A stretch of DNA of 64,000 bases, taken from NCBI GenBank assembly GCA_030538475.1, contig JAUNTX010000003.1:124001-188000 (forward strand). The letters run 5' to 3'. Every line of letters begins with the position of its first letter. The stretch's first letter is position 1. The DNA comes from Dermabacter sp. GTDB taxonomy: Bacteria; Actinomycetota; Actinomycetes; Actinomycetales; Dermabacteraceae. The notes beneath the pieces are model-generated. The model had not been told where the DNA came from, did no database searches, and saw only the letters and a list, made by a program, of their open reading frames with translations. The translations under genes and the position numbers were made by a program. Below, piece by piece: positions 56,220 to 64,000 of this stretch.

Positions 56220-57230
56220 CTATTCCCAACCGTGGAGGACGATCTTGCCGAGCGTGCGGCCGGATTCGATCAGCTCGTGTGCCGTGCGCAGATTCGCGGC
56301 GGTGATGGGGGTGAGGGTGCGGGTCACGGTGGTGCGCAGCTTCCCGTTATCCACCAGATCGGCGACCTGATCCAGGAGCCTGTGCTGCTCGATCATGTCC
56401 GGCCCCTGGTGAACGGGACGCGTGAACATGAACTCCCAGTGCCACGTGATACTCCTGGACTTGAGCGGGGAGATGTCGCTCGGGCCATCGTCGATGGCGG
56501 TGATCTGGCCGAAGGGGCGGACGATCGTCGCGTAGAGAGGGATCTGCCCCGCGGAGTGAGCGGTGAACAGCCAGTCCACCCCGTCGGGAGCGATTGCGAG
56601 GACCTGTTCGGTGAGGTCGCCGCGGTGGTTGACGACGTGCTCGGCGCCAAGGCCCCGCACCCAGTCCTCACGTTCGGGGTCGGAGGCGGTGGCGATGACG
56701 CGCACCCCGGGCAGGAGGGCGTCGGCCAGCTGCAGCATGACGGAGCCAACCCCGCCGGTCGCGCCAATCACGAGGAGAGTGCCGGTGCTCTGCGAGGTCA
56801 GACCGAACCTGTCGAACAGTGTTTCCCAGGCCGTGATCGCGGTGAGCGGAAGAGCCGCGGCCTGCTCGAAGCTCAGCGTGCGGGGTTTGCGGCCCACAAT
56901 CCGTTCGTCCACCAGGTGCACGCGCTGGTTGGTGCCGGGCCGGTCGATGCTGCCCGCGTAAAACACCTCGTCGCCCGGCTGAAACAGCGTCACCTTCTCC
57001 CCTACCCGCACGACGATTCCAGAGGCGTCGAAGCCGAGGACCCGAAACCCGCCGGAATCGACCCTTGTGCGCTGCTTGACATCCACGGGGTTGACGGAGA
57101 CGGCCTCGACCTCAACCACGTGGTCGTGCGGCCCGGGCTCCGGCACCTCCACGACCCGCTCCACGAAGCTCGCGGGGTCAGCGGAGGGAAGGTTCTTCTC
57201 ATAGCCAATGGCGCTCGAGGTTCTCATCAC
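56220..57230 (-). CDS. zinc-type alcohol dehydrogenase-like quinone reductase
   Basis: This MDR-superfamily protein of 336 residues should reduce a quinone or enone with NADPH. Visible are VSVNPVDVKQR, LGFDASGIVVRVG, AAALPLTAITAWETLFDR and the cofactor loop IGATGGVGSVMLQLA. Structural zinc cysteines of alcohol dehydrogenases are absent. It is close to the YogA/quinone oxidoreductase group. It starts at GTG 57230 or ATG 57227. It ends 173 bases upstream of padR. Confidence 0.9.
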   Translation of the reverse strand: MMRTSSAIGYEKNLPSADPASFVERVVEVPEPGPHDHVVEVEAVSVNPVDVKQRTRVDSGGFRVLGFDASGIVVRVGEKVTLFQPGDEVFYAGSIDRPGTNQRVHLVDERIVGRKPRTLSFEQAAALPLTAITAWETLFDRFGLTSQSTGTLLVIGATGGVGSVMLQLADALLPGVRVIATASDPEREDWVRGLGAEHVVNHRGDLTEQVLAIAPDGVDWLFTAHSAGQIPLYATIVRPFGQITAIDDGPSDISPLKSRSITWHWEFMFTRPVHQGPDMIEQHRLLDQVADLVDNGKLRTTVTRTLTPITAANLRTAHELIESGRTLGKIVLHGWE

Positions 57231-57317
57231 ACCATCATGGCCGACGGGCGAACGCTCCCGTCAAGAGCGGATCAGCACCGCGACGAACGTTGGCACCGCT
57301 CGCGGCGCGGCCAGCGC

Positions 57318-57973
57318 CTATCTCATCTGCACTACGCGATCGCACCGCTTTGCTATCCGATGATCGTGCGTGGCTATGACGATGCCGCGCCCGTCGGCAC
57401 GGAGCCCGTCCAGCACACCGATGACATTCTCGGAGGCGGCAGCGTCGAGGGCCGCGGTGGGTTCGTCGGCGAGGATGATCTGCGGTGAGTTGATCGTGGC
57501 CCGGGCGATAGAGACGCGTTGACGTTGCCCGCCGGAAAGATCCCGCGTCCGGCGATCAGCAACATCAGCGATGCCATACCGACCAAGTTCGTCGATGGCT
57601 CGGCGTCGACGCTCCGGCGCGACACCCTGGTCTCGCCGTACTCGAGCGGCAGAGCGACGTTTTCCCACACGCAAAGGTCCTCGATGATCGCGTACTCCTG
57701 GAAGACGAATCCGACGTGACGATTCCTCCATCGCGCCCTGGACCGCGCATCGCTGGGCGCCGCCGATCCATCGACGAGGATCTCGCCCTCGTGAATGGTC
57801 CGCATGAGTCCGAGAAGGAGGAGGACGGTGGACTTTCCCGACCCGGAAGGCCCCATCAGGGCCACGGATTCGCCCGCATTGAGCTCGAAGGAGAAGCGGT
57901 GAAGTGCACGAACGTCCTCCACCCGGGTCCGATACGTGTACGAGACCTCCCTCATCTGGACCAAGGGATTCAT
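57318..57973 (-). pseudogene. ABC transporter ATPase, frameshifted
   Basis: The gene encodes a MacB/LolD-type ATPase. Its first frame (ATG at 57973) has Walker A GPSGSGKST and the Q-loop FVFQEYAIIEDLCVWENV. Its second frame carries LSGGQRQRVSIARA (signature), IILADEPTAALD (Walker B) and ATHDH. The two halves are joined only by a -1 change in frame near 57611-57632 (around YGETRV to APERRRRAIDEL), meaning one base is missing. No slippery heptamer is present. The start overlaps the permease stop as ATGA. It could be a real lesion or an assembly error; the intact motifs on both sides suggest it is recent. Confidence 0.8.
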
Positions 57974-59047
57974 GCGAGGCCACCTTCCTTTCTGACCGAC
58001 CGTAACGCGCTCGCGGCCAGGGCCAGATATATGAGGACGATCATCAGGGCGATCACCGTCGCCCCGCTTTCCACAGGAGGTCCGGTGAGCCATAGCGCGA
58101 GGCACACGACGAGCGGACACACCAGGGTTGTGAGGGCTAAGAACACGAGCATGCGTATTGCAAGTCGCTCGGTCGAGGCTCCACACAGCCGACGAATGAC
58201 GAAGGCTCGCGCTTCTTTTCTGACGATCTCTCGTATGACCGCGCCGTAGACAAACAGTGCCAATGCTCCGAACGCGGCGAGCGCCATGACCTCCAGCGCC
58301 GCCCTCGTCATCAGGTTCGACAACCGCGCGTCGTGATCGTCAGCAACATCGCTTGGAACGAGATAGAGCCCGCCGTCCTTGGCGGCCTCAATGTAGCGTC
58401 CGAGGACATCTGACGGCGGTGCCAAGAGCACAGCTTTCGTCAGGAGTTCTTCTCGCTCAAAGTCGTCGAGCGCGGTGAGGTGCTGAGCGTCGAGCACGAG
58501 GACCTGGTGCTCATCGAGGTTCACTCCGGCCGCGTTGGCGTCAAACCACACCGCCCCCTGCGGCAAAACTCCTCCGTCCGAAAACTCGACTCCTCAGTAG
58601 AGCACCGAGCCTGCCGACGGGGGGAAGAAGCGCCCCGCGCAGCACGCACGGCGCCGGGCATCCCGGCCCAAGGCTGGGAAACATCTCGAACGCCACGTCT
58701 CCGGCGACGAGGATGGTGGGAGTCTCGCCGAATGCGTCAGGTTCATCGAGAGCCAGGTTATTGATGACGGCGCCGTAGGCCTCCCCGCTGGCGACGTGAT
58801 CGCCCAGCACAGTCACGGTGTCATCACTCGCCTCTGACACCGCTCCCGGAGGGTAGACCGGCGTGAAAACCACCGCATGCGCCTGCCGGAGGTTCGTTCC
58901 GCCCCTCAGCGCTTCCGCCTCTGTGAGAACGTCACCCACGATCAGCGACATCACAAGGCCGACGGCGGCAAAGATGAAAGCGGAGGCCAGGCTGAACTTC
59001 CACCGTCGCGCAGCCAGAGAGAAGCCTCCCCGAATATCGGACAGCAT
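57970..59047 (-). pseudogene. FtsX-like ABC permease, damaged
   Basis: The first part (ATG at 59047, preceded by GGAGG) has a membrane helix WKFSLASAFIFAAVGLVMSL and an exterior domain to about MFPSLGPG. The rest (VNLDEHQVLVL, then three helices and the stop at 57970) lies in a different frame. At least one indel is required. The best reading passes through GMPGAVRAA and then GRFFPPSAGSVLY in two other frames, ending at a TGA at 58594-58596 before GVEFSDGGVLPQ. That would mean two single-base deletions (near 58662-58669 and 58630-58643) and a nonsense codon. The gene is thus probably inactive. Confidence 0.75.
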
Positions 59048-60072
59048 CACACCCTCCTCGTCGCGTTCCAGAGACCGAGCGCGAGAGTCGCCGCATAGAC
59101 CACCGCAAGCACAGAGCCGCACAGCACGGCCGCAGCAGCAAGCGGCCAGAGCATCTCGCCTGGAACGGCGGATCCGCTGATATATCCGACAATCGGGACC
59201 GACGCGGCGACCCCTCCACAAGATCCGAGCAGTACCACCGGGATCGCCGATGCCGCACGCTGGCGGACCATCTGCATGGGTGTGGCGCCCACGGATCGCC
59301 TCACCAGGAACTCTGCCTGGAGGCGCGCATTGCGCATCGCCCAGGACACCGAAACGAACGATAGTCCGACGGCGAAGAGTCCGACGGATACGGCCACAAG
59401 CGGGTCCCGTGGAAGTTCACGCCAGAGTGGGGATACCGGCGGAGTGTCGACGGTGAAACCATGCCGTCTCAATACGTCGGCTATCTCCGAAAGATCATCG
59501 TGGTCGCGCGTCGTGACGACTACTCGCTCGGCGTTGAGAGTCAATGAATCACCAGGAACAACCGCGTATTGGTAGTAGCCCACTCCCGCTGGTGCGTCGG
59601 TAGCGGCGACCACCGTGCCGTCGGGCGGCACAAGCTCGCAGGAACCGGTTTCCTCATATCGCTCTGCGCAGTAGGTGCCGTCGAACAGGTAGACCGATGA
59701 TGCCTCACCGCGAGCAGCAGCAGCACGAACGCCACTCATCCACGGCAGCACCCCGTGAGGATCGAGAACCACCAGTCCGGGTATGCCATCACCCTCGCCA
59801 TCAACGATGAGGGCCAGGTTCCGATCTTTGAGAATCCCATCGAGGTCCGCATACAGCTCACCCCGGTCATACTCCTGACCCGATGCCCTGATCAGCATCT
59901 CGGAAGACTCGGAGCCCGAGCCAAACATGTGTGCTTCGCGCGCCTCCAACGCCCACACGAGGGACCACGCCACGAACGATGCGAGAATCCCCATGAACAG
60001 CACAAGGGTGGCATCGGCACGGCTCGCCCGGGTCACGGCCGTGATTCCCGCCAGCAACTTTCCATGCCTCAT
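59047..60072 (-). CDS. FtsX-like ABC transporter permease
   Basis: This 341-residue protein has an N-terminal helix (ATLVLFMGILASFVAWSLVW), an exterior domain of about 180 residues with a Cys pair (TYCAERYEETGSCELV) and three helices at the C-terminus with VRRSVGATPMQMVRQRAA, the cytoplasmic loop that contacts the ATPase. The layout matches MacB-type exporters. It is intact but its partners are damaged. Start ATG at 60072 follows GAAGGG; the frame runs further upstream without a better site. The next gene starts at the TGATG overlap. Confidence 0.8.
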   Translation of the reverse strand: MRHGKLLAGITAVTRASRADATLVLFMGILASFVAWSLVWALEAREAHMFGSGSESSEMLIRASGQEYDRGELYADLDGILKDRNLALIVDGEGDGIPGLVVLDPHGVLPWMSGVRAAAARGEASSVYLFDGTYCAERYEETGSCELVPPDGTVVAATDAPAGVGYYQYAVVPGDSLTLNAERVVVTTRDHDDLSEIADVLRRHGFTVDTPPVSPLWRELPRDPLVAVSVGLFAVGLSFVSVSWAMRNARLQAEFLVRRSVGATPMQMVRQRAASAIPVVLLGSCGGVAASVPIVGYISGSAVPGEMLWPLAAAAVLCGSVLAVVYAATLALGLWNATRRV

Positions 60073-60316
60073 GGCAAACCCTTCGATCATCATTGAGCAT
60101 CGTGAGGTCGGGTTACCGACGCCTGGCATGTCGTCAGATGAGCGTTTCGACCCCTGGTGATCCCGAGTCTACTGCGCATACTCCGCTATGCTTCGATATC
60201 TGAATGCCCCCTGTTCGGGCCCGCCCTTACACGTTTCGCTTCACCACCATCCATAGGGCCGCTGCCGCCGGACTCGCCATGCGCCCGGCCAGAATGTAGT
60301 GCATGAGGTGACCACC

Positions 60317-60475
60317 ATGACTCGACGCTCCATCGAAGAGATCAAAGCTCGTGCAGACGAATTTGCCGACGCCTTCGAGAACTACGACCCGAAGCCCGGC
60401 GACCAGGATGCACCCCTGCCGTCCGCGGTGGCGGTGAGGCTCGTCGCCTGGCGGCGCGATACCGCCAAGAAATAG
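60317..60475 (+). CDS. small protein, possibly a truncated family member
   Basis: The 52-residue product starts MTRRSIEEIKARADEFADAF and is charged and helical; the last part is AVRLVAWRRDTAKK. GAGGTG lies at good spacing before the ATG. I recall longer actinobacterial proteins with a similar start (RRTxEEIKxxAxxxADxFENYEP) that continue into an HTH, so this may be a short or truncated member. That is uncertain, and function is unknown. It stands alone between the ABC operon and the peptidase E gene. Confidence 0.5.
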   Translation: MTRRSIEEIKARADEFADAFENYDPKPGDQDAPLPSAVAVRLVAWRRDTAKK

Positions 60476-60528
60476 CGTGCCGAAGCAGTTCACACCGCAC
60501 GCCGGATTAGAGTGGCGGCAGTTCGATC

Positions 60529-61149
60529 TCAGTGTGAGGCAATAACTTCCGATCCATCGGCGGTGACACACAACGCCTGGTCGTCGTGCAGCATCAGCAG
60601 CGGGAAGCTGTCGCCGTAGGTCGAGACGATCCGTTCAATCAGGTCCGCCGGGTAGGGCGGGAGCTTGCCGTCTGCGTGTGGGATCACGACGTGGTCGATG
60701 AGGTTCAATCCGTCGTCGCTGCGTAGCCCCGGTGCGCTGTCTCGGTCGTCCATCAGCTCCGCTGGGGTGATCGACGGCCCGGCGATGATCGACCCTGCGC
60801 TGCACCCGATGTATGGCAACCCGGCACGCACGCGTTCAGTGAGCACATCACCCGTACCATTCGAGCGCAGCCCTTCGAGGAGCGCGAACGTCTCTCCGCT
60901 GGCGACATAGACCGCATCGAGCGAGTTCAGGACTTCGGCGAACGCTTCAACATCGGTGTCGCGGGCGCGAATCTCCACTTTCTCGTAGCCGAACGCCTCG
61001 ATCCCGGCACGCTCAACGGCCGCGAACGGCATACCCTCGGCAGCGTCGGAGATGTACCCGAGTCGGAGCGGCCGATTGAGGTGGCCCGTGCACTGATCGA
61101 GGAAGCCAGGTATCGCACCGGGGTTAATCGAGAGCAAGAGCAGATTCAT
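60529..61149 (-). CDS. peptidase E-like S51 family protein
   Basis: The 206-residue protein has the class I glutamine-amidotransferase-like fold of dipeptidase E and cyanophycinase relatives. It has GYISDAAEG, YVASGETFALLEGL and the nucleophile elbow IGCSAGSIIAGPSI (Ser), with the His in DHVVIPHADG. Many members of this branch hydrolyse Asp-containing dipeptides, though some have unknown roles. The ATG at 61149 gives normal length. There is no clear operon partner. Confidence 0.85.
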   Translation of the reverse strand: MNLLLLSINPGAIPGFLDQCTGHLNRPLRLGYISDAAEGMPFAAVERAGIEAFGYEKVEIRARDTDVEAFAEVLNSLDAVYVASGETFALLEGLRSNGTGDVLTERVRAGLPYIGCSAGSIIAGPSITPAELMDDRDSAPGLRSDDGLNLIDHVVIPHADGKLPPYPADLIERIVSTYGDSFPLLMLHDDQALCVTADGSEVIASH

Positions 61150-61453
61150 GCGCCAACGCTACCAATCGCCCCCGACGGCCTCGGCCTGATGACAGTCCGG
61201 GTGCGGAATTATCGGGCTCGTGTGCTGAGAATGGTGGCGGTCACCTTCGGAAAGGTTTGCTCGATGCGCTCTACAGCCTTATGCGGTGTAAGGAAGCGCA
61301 GGCACGTGCGAAAGACCAACGTGGGTGGTCCTCCGTAGGTGCTTCTCAAACCCCCGCAAGCCCCTGCGTTCGCTGATTTCCCGTGTTCACAAGGCATCGC
61401 GGGCTCGCGGAGCGGGTCGTCCGGCGACCCAGCGGGCCGACGCGCGGGGGCCC
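61150..61453. other. 304-base gap without a recognisable gene
   Basis: Short open frames exist on both strands (for example 61209-61397 minus) but none shows a conserved motif, a good ribosome site or matching codon use. I see no hairpin with a T-run and no inverted repeat end. It may hold promoters for the flanking genes. Confidence 0.5.
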
Positions 61454-61795
61454 GTGGTCGAAAAATCGCGTCAGTCTCAAACTCGTTTGAATGCCTCGAA
61501 TCGTGCGGCGCTGCTGGATTCCTACGCCGCGGAGGTGCCCGTGCAAGAGCTGGCAGACCGCTTTGGCGTGCATCGCTCGACCGTCAGTGAGCTGGCGCGT
61601 CGGGCAGGCGTACCGGCCCGGAGTCCGGGGCTTCCCGAGAGTGTCCGTCGTGAAGCTGCGCGTCTGTACGAGGAAGGGTTGACCTTGCCGCAGGTCGCGG
61701 CCCGCCTCGGCATCAGCAACGACGGTGCCCGCGCAGGGATCGTCGCTTGTGGCGGCACGATCCGACCGCGCGGCCGTCAGCCAGCACGACGCTGA
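61454..61795 (+). CDS. helix-turn-helix protein
   Basis: The 113-residue protein has two HTH-like segments: VQELADRFGVHRSTVSELA and LPQVAARLGISNDGARAGI. The middle and start (VEKSRQSQTRLNASNRAAL) resemble the DNA-binding tail seen after serine recombinases or small regulators from mobile elements. The GTG at 61454 is chosen; the frame opens upstream to 61325 but that region is Arg-rich and unlike a protein. Its TGA is followed at once by the GTG of the AlbA_2 gene, which suggests coupled translation. Confidence 0.7.
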   Translation: MVEKSRQSQTRLNASNRAALLDSYAAEVPVQELADRFGVHRSTVSELARRAGVPARSPGLPESVRREAARLYEEGLTLPQVAARLGISNDGARAGIVACGGTIRPRGRQPARR

Positions 61796-63073
61796 GTGTC
61801 CGACGTGGTCCATATCCTTGAAGGCATGAACTTCACTGCACTTCACCGCGCCGCCGGGGCTGGACCCGGACCGCTGACCGAGGCGCTACTGGACGCGGCC
61901 GTGGCCGTGGGTGCGGTGGAGACGAGCGACTTGGATTGGAAGTCTGAGTTGCCGCCGGCCAAGGGGCTGCCACAGACGGACTTCCCCAAGGATGTCGCAG
62001 CGATGGCCAACAGCGGCGGCGGCGTGATCGTCTTCGGCGTGCGCGAGTCACAGAAGGCAGCGACCGAGCGTGTCGATGTCGGCGAGTGCGACGAAGCCTA
62101 CGAGCGGACCTTGCGCAGCGCCGCGATCACCGCCATCTCCCCACCCGTGTTCGGGCTGAATGTCTACCGTCTCGGCGATGGTGCCAAACGTGCAGTCGTG
62201 GTGGAGGTTCCAGCAAGCATCGACGGCCCGCACCTGATCTACCGCAACGACTACTTCGGTGCCCCCATCCGGAACGACTCAGATACCGTATGGATGAAGG
62301 AACGACAGATCGAGGCGATGTACCGGGCGCGGTTCGATGAACGGCGACACGCCACAGAGGCGCTGGACAACCTGTTCACCGAGACAGCCAGTGGCCGCGA
62401 CACCAACAAACGAGCCTGGTTGATTGCTGCTGCCCATCCGCGCGTGCCGCGCTTCCGGGATCGGCTGACTCGCGATCAGGCCCGGGAAGTGCTGTCCAAG
62501 ACAGAGGGGCTTGCTCTGACCTACGCCGGTCGAGGAGGGATTCACCCGCTGGAGAGCGTGGACAGGCACAACCCTCGCCCGGGCTTGCGACGCTGGGTAG
62601 CGGTCAATACCGCGACTGGTGACCGCTCGACGTGGAAGGAGGCGTGGCTGAGCATTCACCACGACGGCTCGGTCACACTGGCAGCCGCAGTCGGCGGGCA
62701 TCGCATGAGCAGCGACGGCTACTTCGAGGGCTCACAGGTTCAGTCGGCCGCGATCGAATGCGCGATCGCCGACCTCATGGGACTGATCCGCACCACTGGC
62801 GAAACCACCGGGAACGACGAGTACGACCTGCGTGTTGGCATCGACTGGACCGGCAACGAACCGCTGATGATCCTCACGACCGACAACCACGGATTCACGT
62901 ATGACGGCGTATCAACCCCGCTGCATCACTACACAGCCGTGGAAACAACCGTGAACGCGGCGGAATCAGCTCTTGACTTCTACTGGCACGTTCACGACCT
63001 CGCCCAAGACTGCATCAACCAAGGCGGCGTCTCGAACGTGAGGATGATCCGACCGCCGGATCGAGACGCATAG
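61796..63073 (+). CDS. AlbA_2 (Schlafen-type) domain protein
   Basis: The 425-residue protein has the AlbA_2 core: DLDWKSELP, DFPKDVAAMANSGGGVIVFG (the Glu-rich pocket and Gly loop) and later EVPASIDGPHLIYRNDYFGA and WMKERQIEAMYRARF. The family includes RNA-binding and nuclease-like Schlafen relatives, and such genes often travel with mobile elements or defence genes. The C-terminal 250 residues have no motif I know. The GTG at 61796 directly follows the HTH stop; an ATG at 61826 is possible. Confidence 0.75.
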   Translation: MSDVVHILEGMNFTALHRAAGAGPGPLTEALLDAAVAVGAVETSDLDWKSELPPAKGLPQTDFPKDVAAMANSGGGVIVFGVRESQKAATERVDVGECDEAYERTLRSAAITAISPPVFGLNVYRLGDGAKRAVVVEVPASIDGPHLIYRNDYFGAPIRNDSDTVWMKERQIEAMYRARFDERRHATEALDNLFTETASGRDTNKRAWLIAAAHPRVPRFRDRLTRDQAREVLSKTEGLALTYAGRGGIHPLESVDRHNPRPGLRRWVAVNTATGDRSTWKEAWLSIHHDGSVTLAAAVGGHRMSSDGYFEGSQVQSAAIECAIADLMGLIRTTGETTGNDEYDLRVGIDWTGNEPLMILTTDNHGFTYDGVSTPLHHYTAVETTVNAAESALDFYWHVHDLAQDCINQGGVSNVRMIRPPDRDA

Positions 63074-63092
63074 AGGGGAAGTCGGCGCGAGG

Positions 63093-63302
63093 TCAAGAAC
63101 CCTTGGACTGAATCTTGCGAGTCTCGGCAATCTCGCTCCTGCACTGCTGGGCTCGCGATTCCCCCATGTCTTGCAGCGTGAATCTGATGAGCAGTTGGCA
63201 GAGCTTGTCCACATCCGGCGGGTCGCGGTGCTCCGCTCGGACGGTGAGTACTCGATCCTCCCGACGGCGCCGAGTGGTCTTCTTCACATACTTGCGGGCC
63301 AT
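63093..63302 (-). CDS. small basic protein of a mobile-element gene pair
   Basis: The 69-residue protein starts MARKYVKKTTRRRRED and is Lys/Arg rich for 25 residues, then less charged (VDKLCQLLIRFTLQDMGE). Its ATG overlaps the preceding stop as TGATG, so it is coupled to the membrane protein gene at 63302. Similar pairs occur in actinobacterial integrative elements, but no function is known. Confidence 0.6.
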   Translation of the reverse strand: MARKYVKKTTRRRREDRVLTVRAEHRDPPDVDKLCQLLIRFTLQDMGESRAQQCRSEIAETRKIQSKGS

Positions 63303-63661
63303 CACGCGACCCCGCTTCCCACGAGTGCATCCTGGTTGCGGCGGGTGGCGCGGCGAGCAAGGCGTTCCTGGCTCCTGACACGGAGCAGCAAGACGATGCT
63401 GACGGGACCGATCCACAGCATCTTGAAGCCGCTCCACGCGCAGATGAGAACGACCAGGTTCAGCCAGCCAGGGCCGCCGGCGCCGATGATCGTGGTGCAC
63501 CAGTAGGCGGCGCCGAAGTACAGAATCGCGAGCAGCATTGCTGGCACGCCCCACTTGAGGCCGACGCGGGTGCGGATGAGGTCGAGCACGATGTTGCTCG
63601 GCATGTAGCGACGCATGAAGTCGCGGATATGGATGCTGGCTGCCAGCAATAGGCGGATCAT
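63302..63661 (-). CDS. membrane protein of the kind found on actinobacterial integrative elements
   Basis: The 119-residue protein has two or three membrane segments (WGVPAMLLAILYFGAAYWC, WLNLVVLICAWSGFKMLWIG) and begins MIRLLLAASIHIRDFMRRYM. Similar proteins are often called sulfate permease in databases, wrongly I think, since they are far too small. I associate them with integrative-element gene sets, from memory. It overlaps the basic protein gene and reads toward the AlbA_2 gene. Confidence 0.65.
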   Translation of the reverse strand: MIRLLLAASIHIRDFMRRYMPSNIVLDLIRTRVGLKWGVPAMLLAILYFGAAYWCTTIIGAGGPGWLNLVVLICAWSGFKMLWIGPVSIVLLLRVRSQERLARRATRRNQDALVGSGVA

Positions 63662-63898
63662 GGGATGGCCCTCTCTTCACGCGCGAAAACGTCTGTGAGA
63701 CGGTGCGTTGAAGAGTGACCCGAAGGTCTGCCGCGAACGGCCCACTGTGAAGGAGGAAGCCGCCTCATCGGTCAGTCTACGTCCGGCTCGCCACGAAGGG
63801 AACCGGTTGGTCGATCCCAGAGTGATAGCCCCGCGCAGGGACAACCTCAGACACACCCCGTCGGTCTCCGGAAGCTGTACCCTCTTCGCTCATCAGCT

Positions 63899-63926
63899 CC
63901 TCCGTTACTCACTCACTTAGCGGAGG
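63899..63926 (+). promoter_or_regulatory. hairpin masking a ribosome-binding site
   Basis: CCTCCG (63899-63904) can pair with CGGAGG (63921-63926), which is the Shine-Dalgarno of the ORF at 63932. The loop is 16 bases. The stem is short, so stability is moderate. Confidence 0.4.
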
Positions 63927-63931
63927 TATCA

Positions 63932-63961
63932 ATGGTCTGTACAGCCTCCCGACCTGGATGA
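63932..63961 (+). CDS. possible 9-codon leader peptide
   Basis: ATG at 63932, five bases after GGAGG, opens a 9-residue ORF (MVCTASRPG) ending in TGA at 63959-63961, which overlaps the start of the next ORF. A leader peptide with translational coupling is one reading; chance is another. Confidence 0.35.
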   Translation: MVCTASRPG

Positions 63962-64000
63962 TGGACGGTCGGGACTGTTGGGTGGTCGTAATCGAAGTCG
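63958..64000 (+). CDS. partial ORF running off the window end
   Basis: From ATG 63958 or 63961 the frame reads (M)MDGRDCWVVVIEV to the last base without a stop. It has no ribosome site of its own and overlaps the leader TGA. Too short to identify. Confidence 0.35.
   Translation, partial: MMDGRDCWVVVIEV

Larger units (their letters stand above)
61454..64000. mobile_element. right-end accessory block, possibly part of an integrated element
   Basis: The HTH gene, the AlbA_2 gene, the two small element-type genes and the leader structure sit together with lower G+C than the core. No integrase, attachment site or inverted repeat is seen, so boundaries are unknown and the label is a guess. Confidence 0.35.

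Noticed and set aside
57600..57640. Programmed -1 frameshift in the ABC ATPase
   Set aside because: No slippery heptamer or stimulatory structure is visible; a single-base loss is simpler.
61209..61397. 62-residue minus-strand ORF in the gap before the HTH gene
   Set aside because: No ribosome site and no recognisable motif; it overlaps the region where a promoter is expected.
63708..63920. 70-residue plus-strand ORF near the right end
   Set aside because: No ribosome site, atypical composition and no motif; it also overlaps the hairpin.

Overview
The window is about two-thirds G+C and comes from an actinobacterium. The evidence is a Pup-conjugation locus (arc-dop-pup-pafA), three mycothiol genes (mshC, mshA, mshB), polyphosphate glucokinase, glnE flanked by glnA genes, a lipA-DUF4191-glnA1 order, and frequent GTG starts. 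No 20S proteasome genes lie between pup and pafA, and the ARC ATPase lacks the C-terminal GQYL tail, so this belongs to an actinobacterial group that keeps pupylation without the proteasome (as in Corynebacterium, Actinomyces and Bifidobacterium relatives). The family cannot be fixed from the sequence alone.

Layout. 1-10.3 kb (minus): uppP, mshC, an M50 site-2 protease, trmI, arc, dop, pup, pafA and a Tat-type FKBP lipoprotein, mostly joined by 4-bp stop/start overlaps. 10.4-12.7 kb: an acidic-tailed small protein, an orphan prepilin peptidase, trmL, a small unknown gene, tRNA-Leu(GAG). 12.7-18.7 kb (minus): alaS-ruvX-mltG-aroE, behind rpsD. 18.8-22.1 kb (minus): two small membrane proteins, pyrD, rarA. 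22.2-31.4 kb: pepA, lpdA, sucB-type E2, lipB, lipA, DUF4191, with a membrane-anchored kinase-like protein on the opposite strand. 31.5-40.3 kb: RDD protein, glnA1, amino acid permease, and glnA2-glnE-nuclease on the minus strand. 40.4-49.2 kb: panB, a small SPOR-like gene, map, ppgK, rnpB, yaaA, then sufS-sufU-nif3-S66 peptidase and an EamA exporter. 49.3-53.1 kb: SDR, mshA, mshB, SDR.

From about 53 kb rightward the content becomes accessory: an alpha/beta hydrolase, a padR-sulfatase pair with a palindromic operator over its promoter, a quinone-type oxidoreductase, and an FtsX-type ABC exporter with a frameshifted ATPase and a damaged second permease. A peptidase E homologue, an HTH gene abutting an AlbA_2 (Schlafen-type) gene, and two small genes of the kind found on actinobacterial integrative elements follow. 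The right edge holds a 9-codon ORF with a strong Shine-Dalgarno that can be masked by a hairpin, overlapping the start of an ORF that leaves the window.

Functional links. lpdA and the E2 gene make a 2-oxoacid dehydrogenase core, and lipB/lipA supply its lipoyl groups. glnE can modify Tyr402 of GlnA1. mshA, mshB and mshC cover three of the four mycothiol steps. sufS and sufU supply sulfur for Fe-S clusters, including those LipA needs. No CRISPR array, insertion sequence or rRNA was seen.
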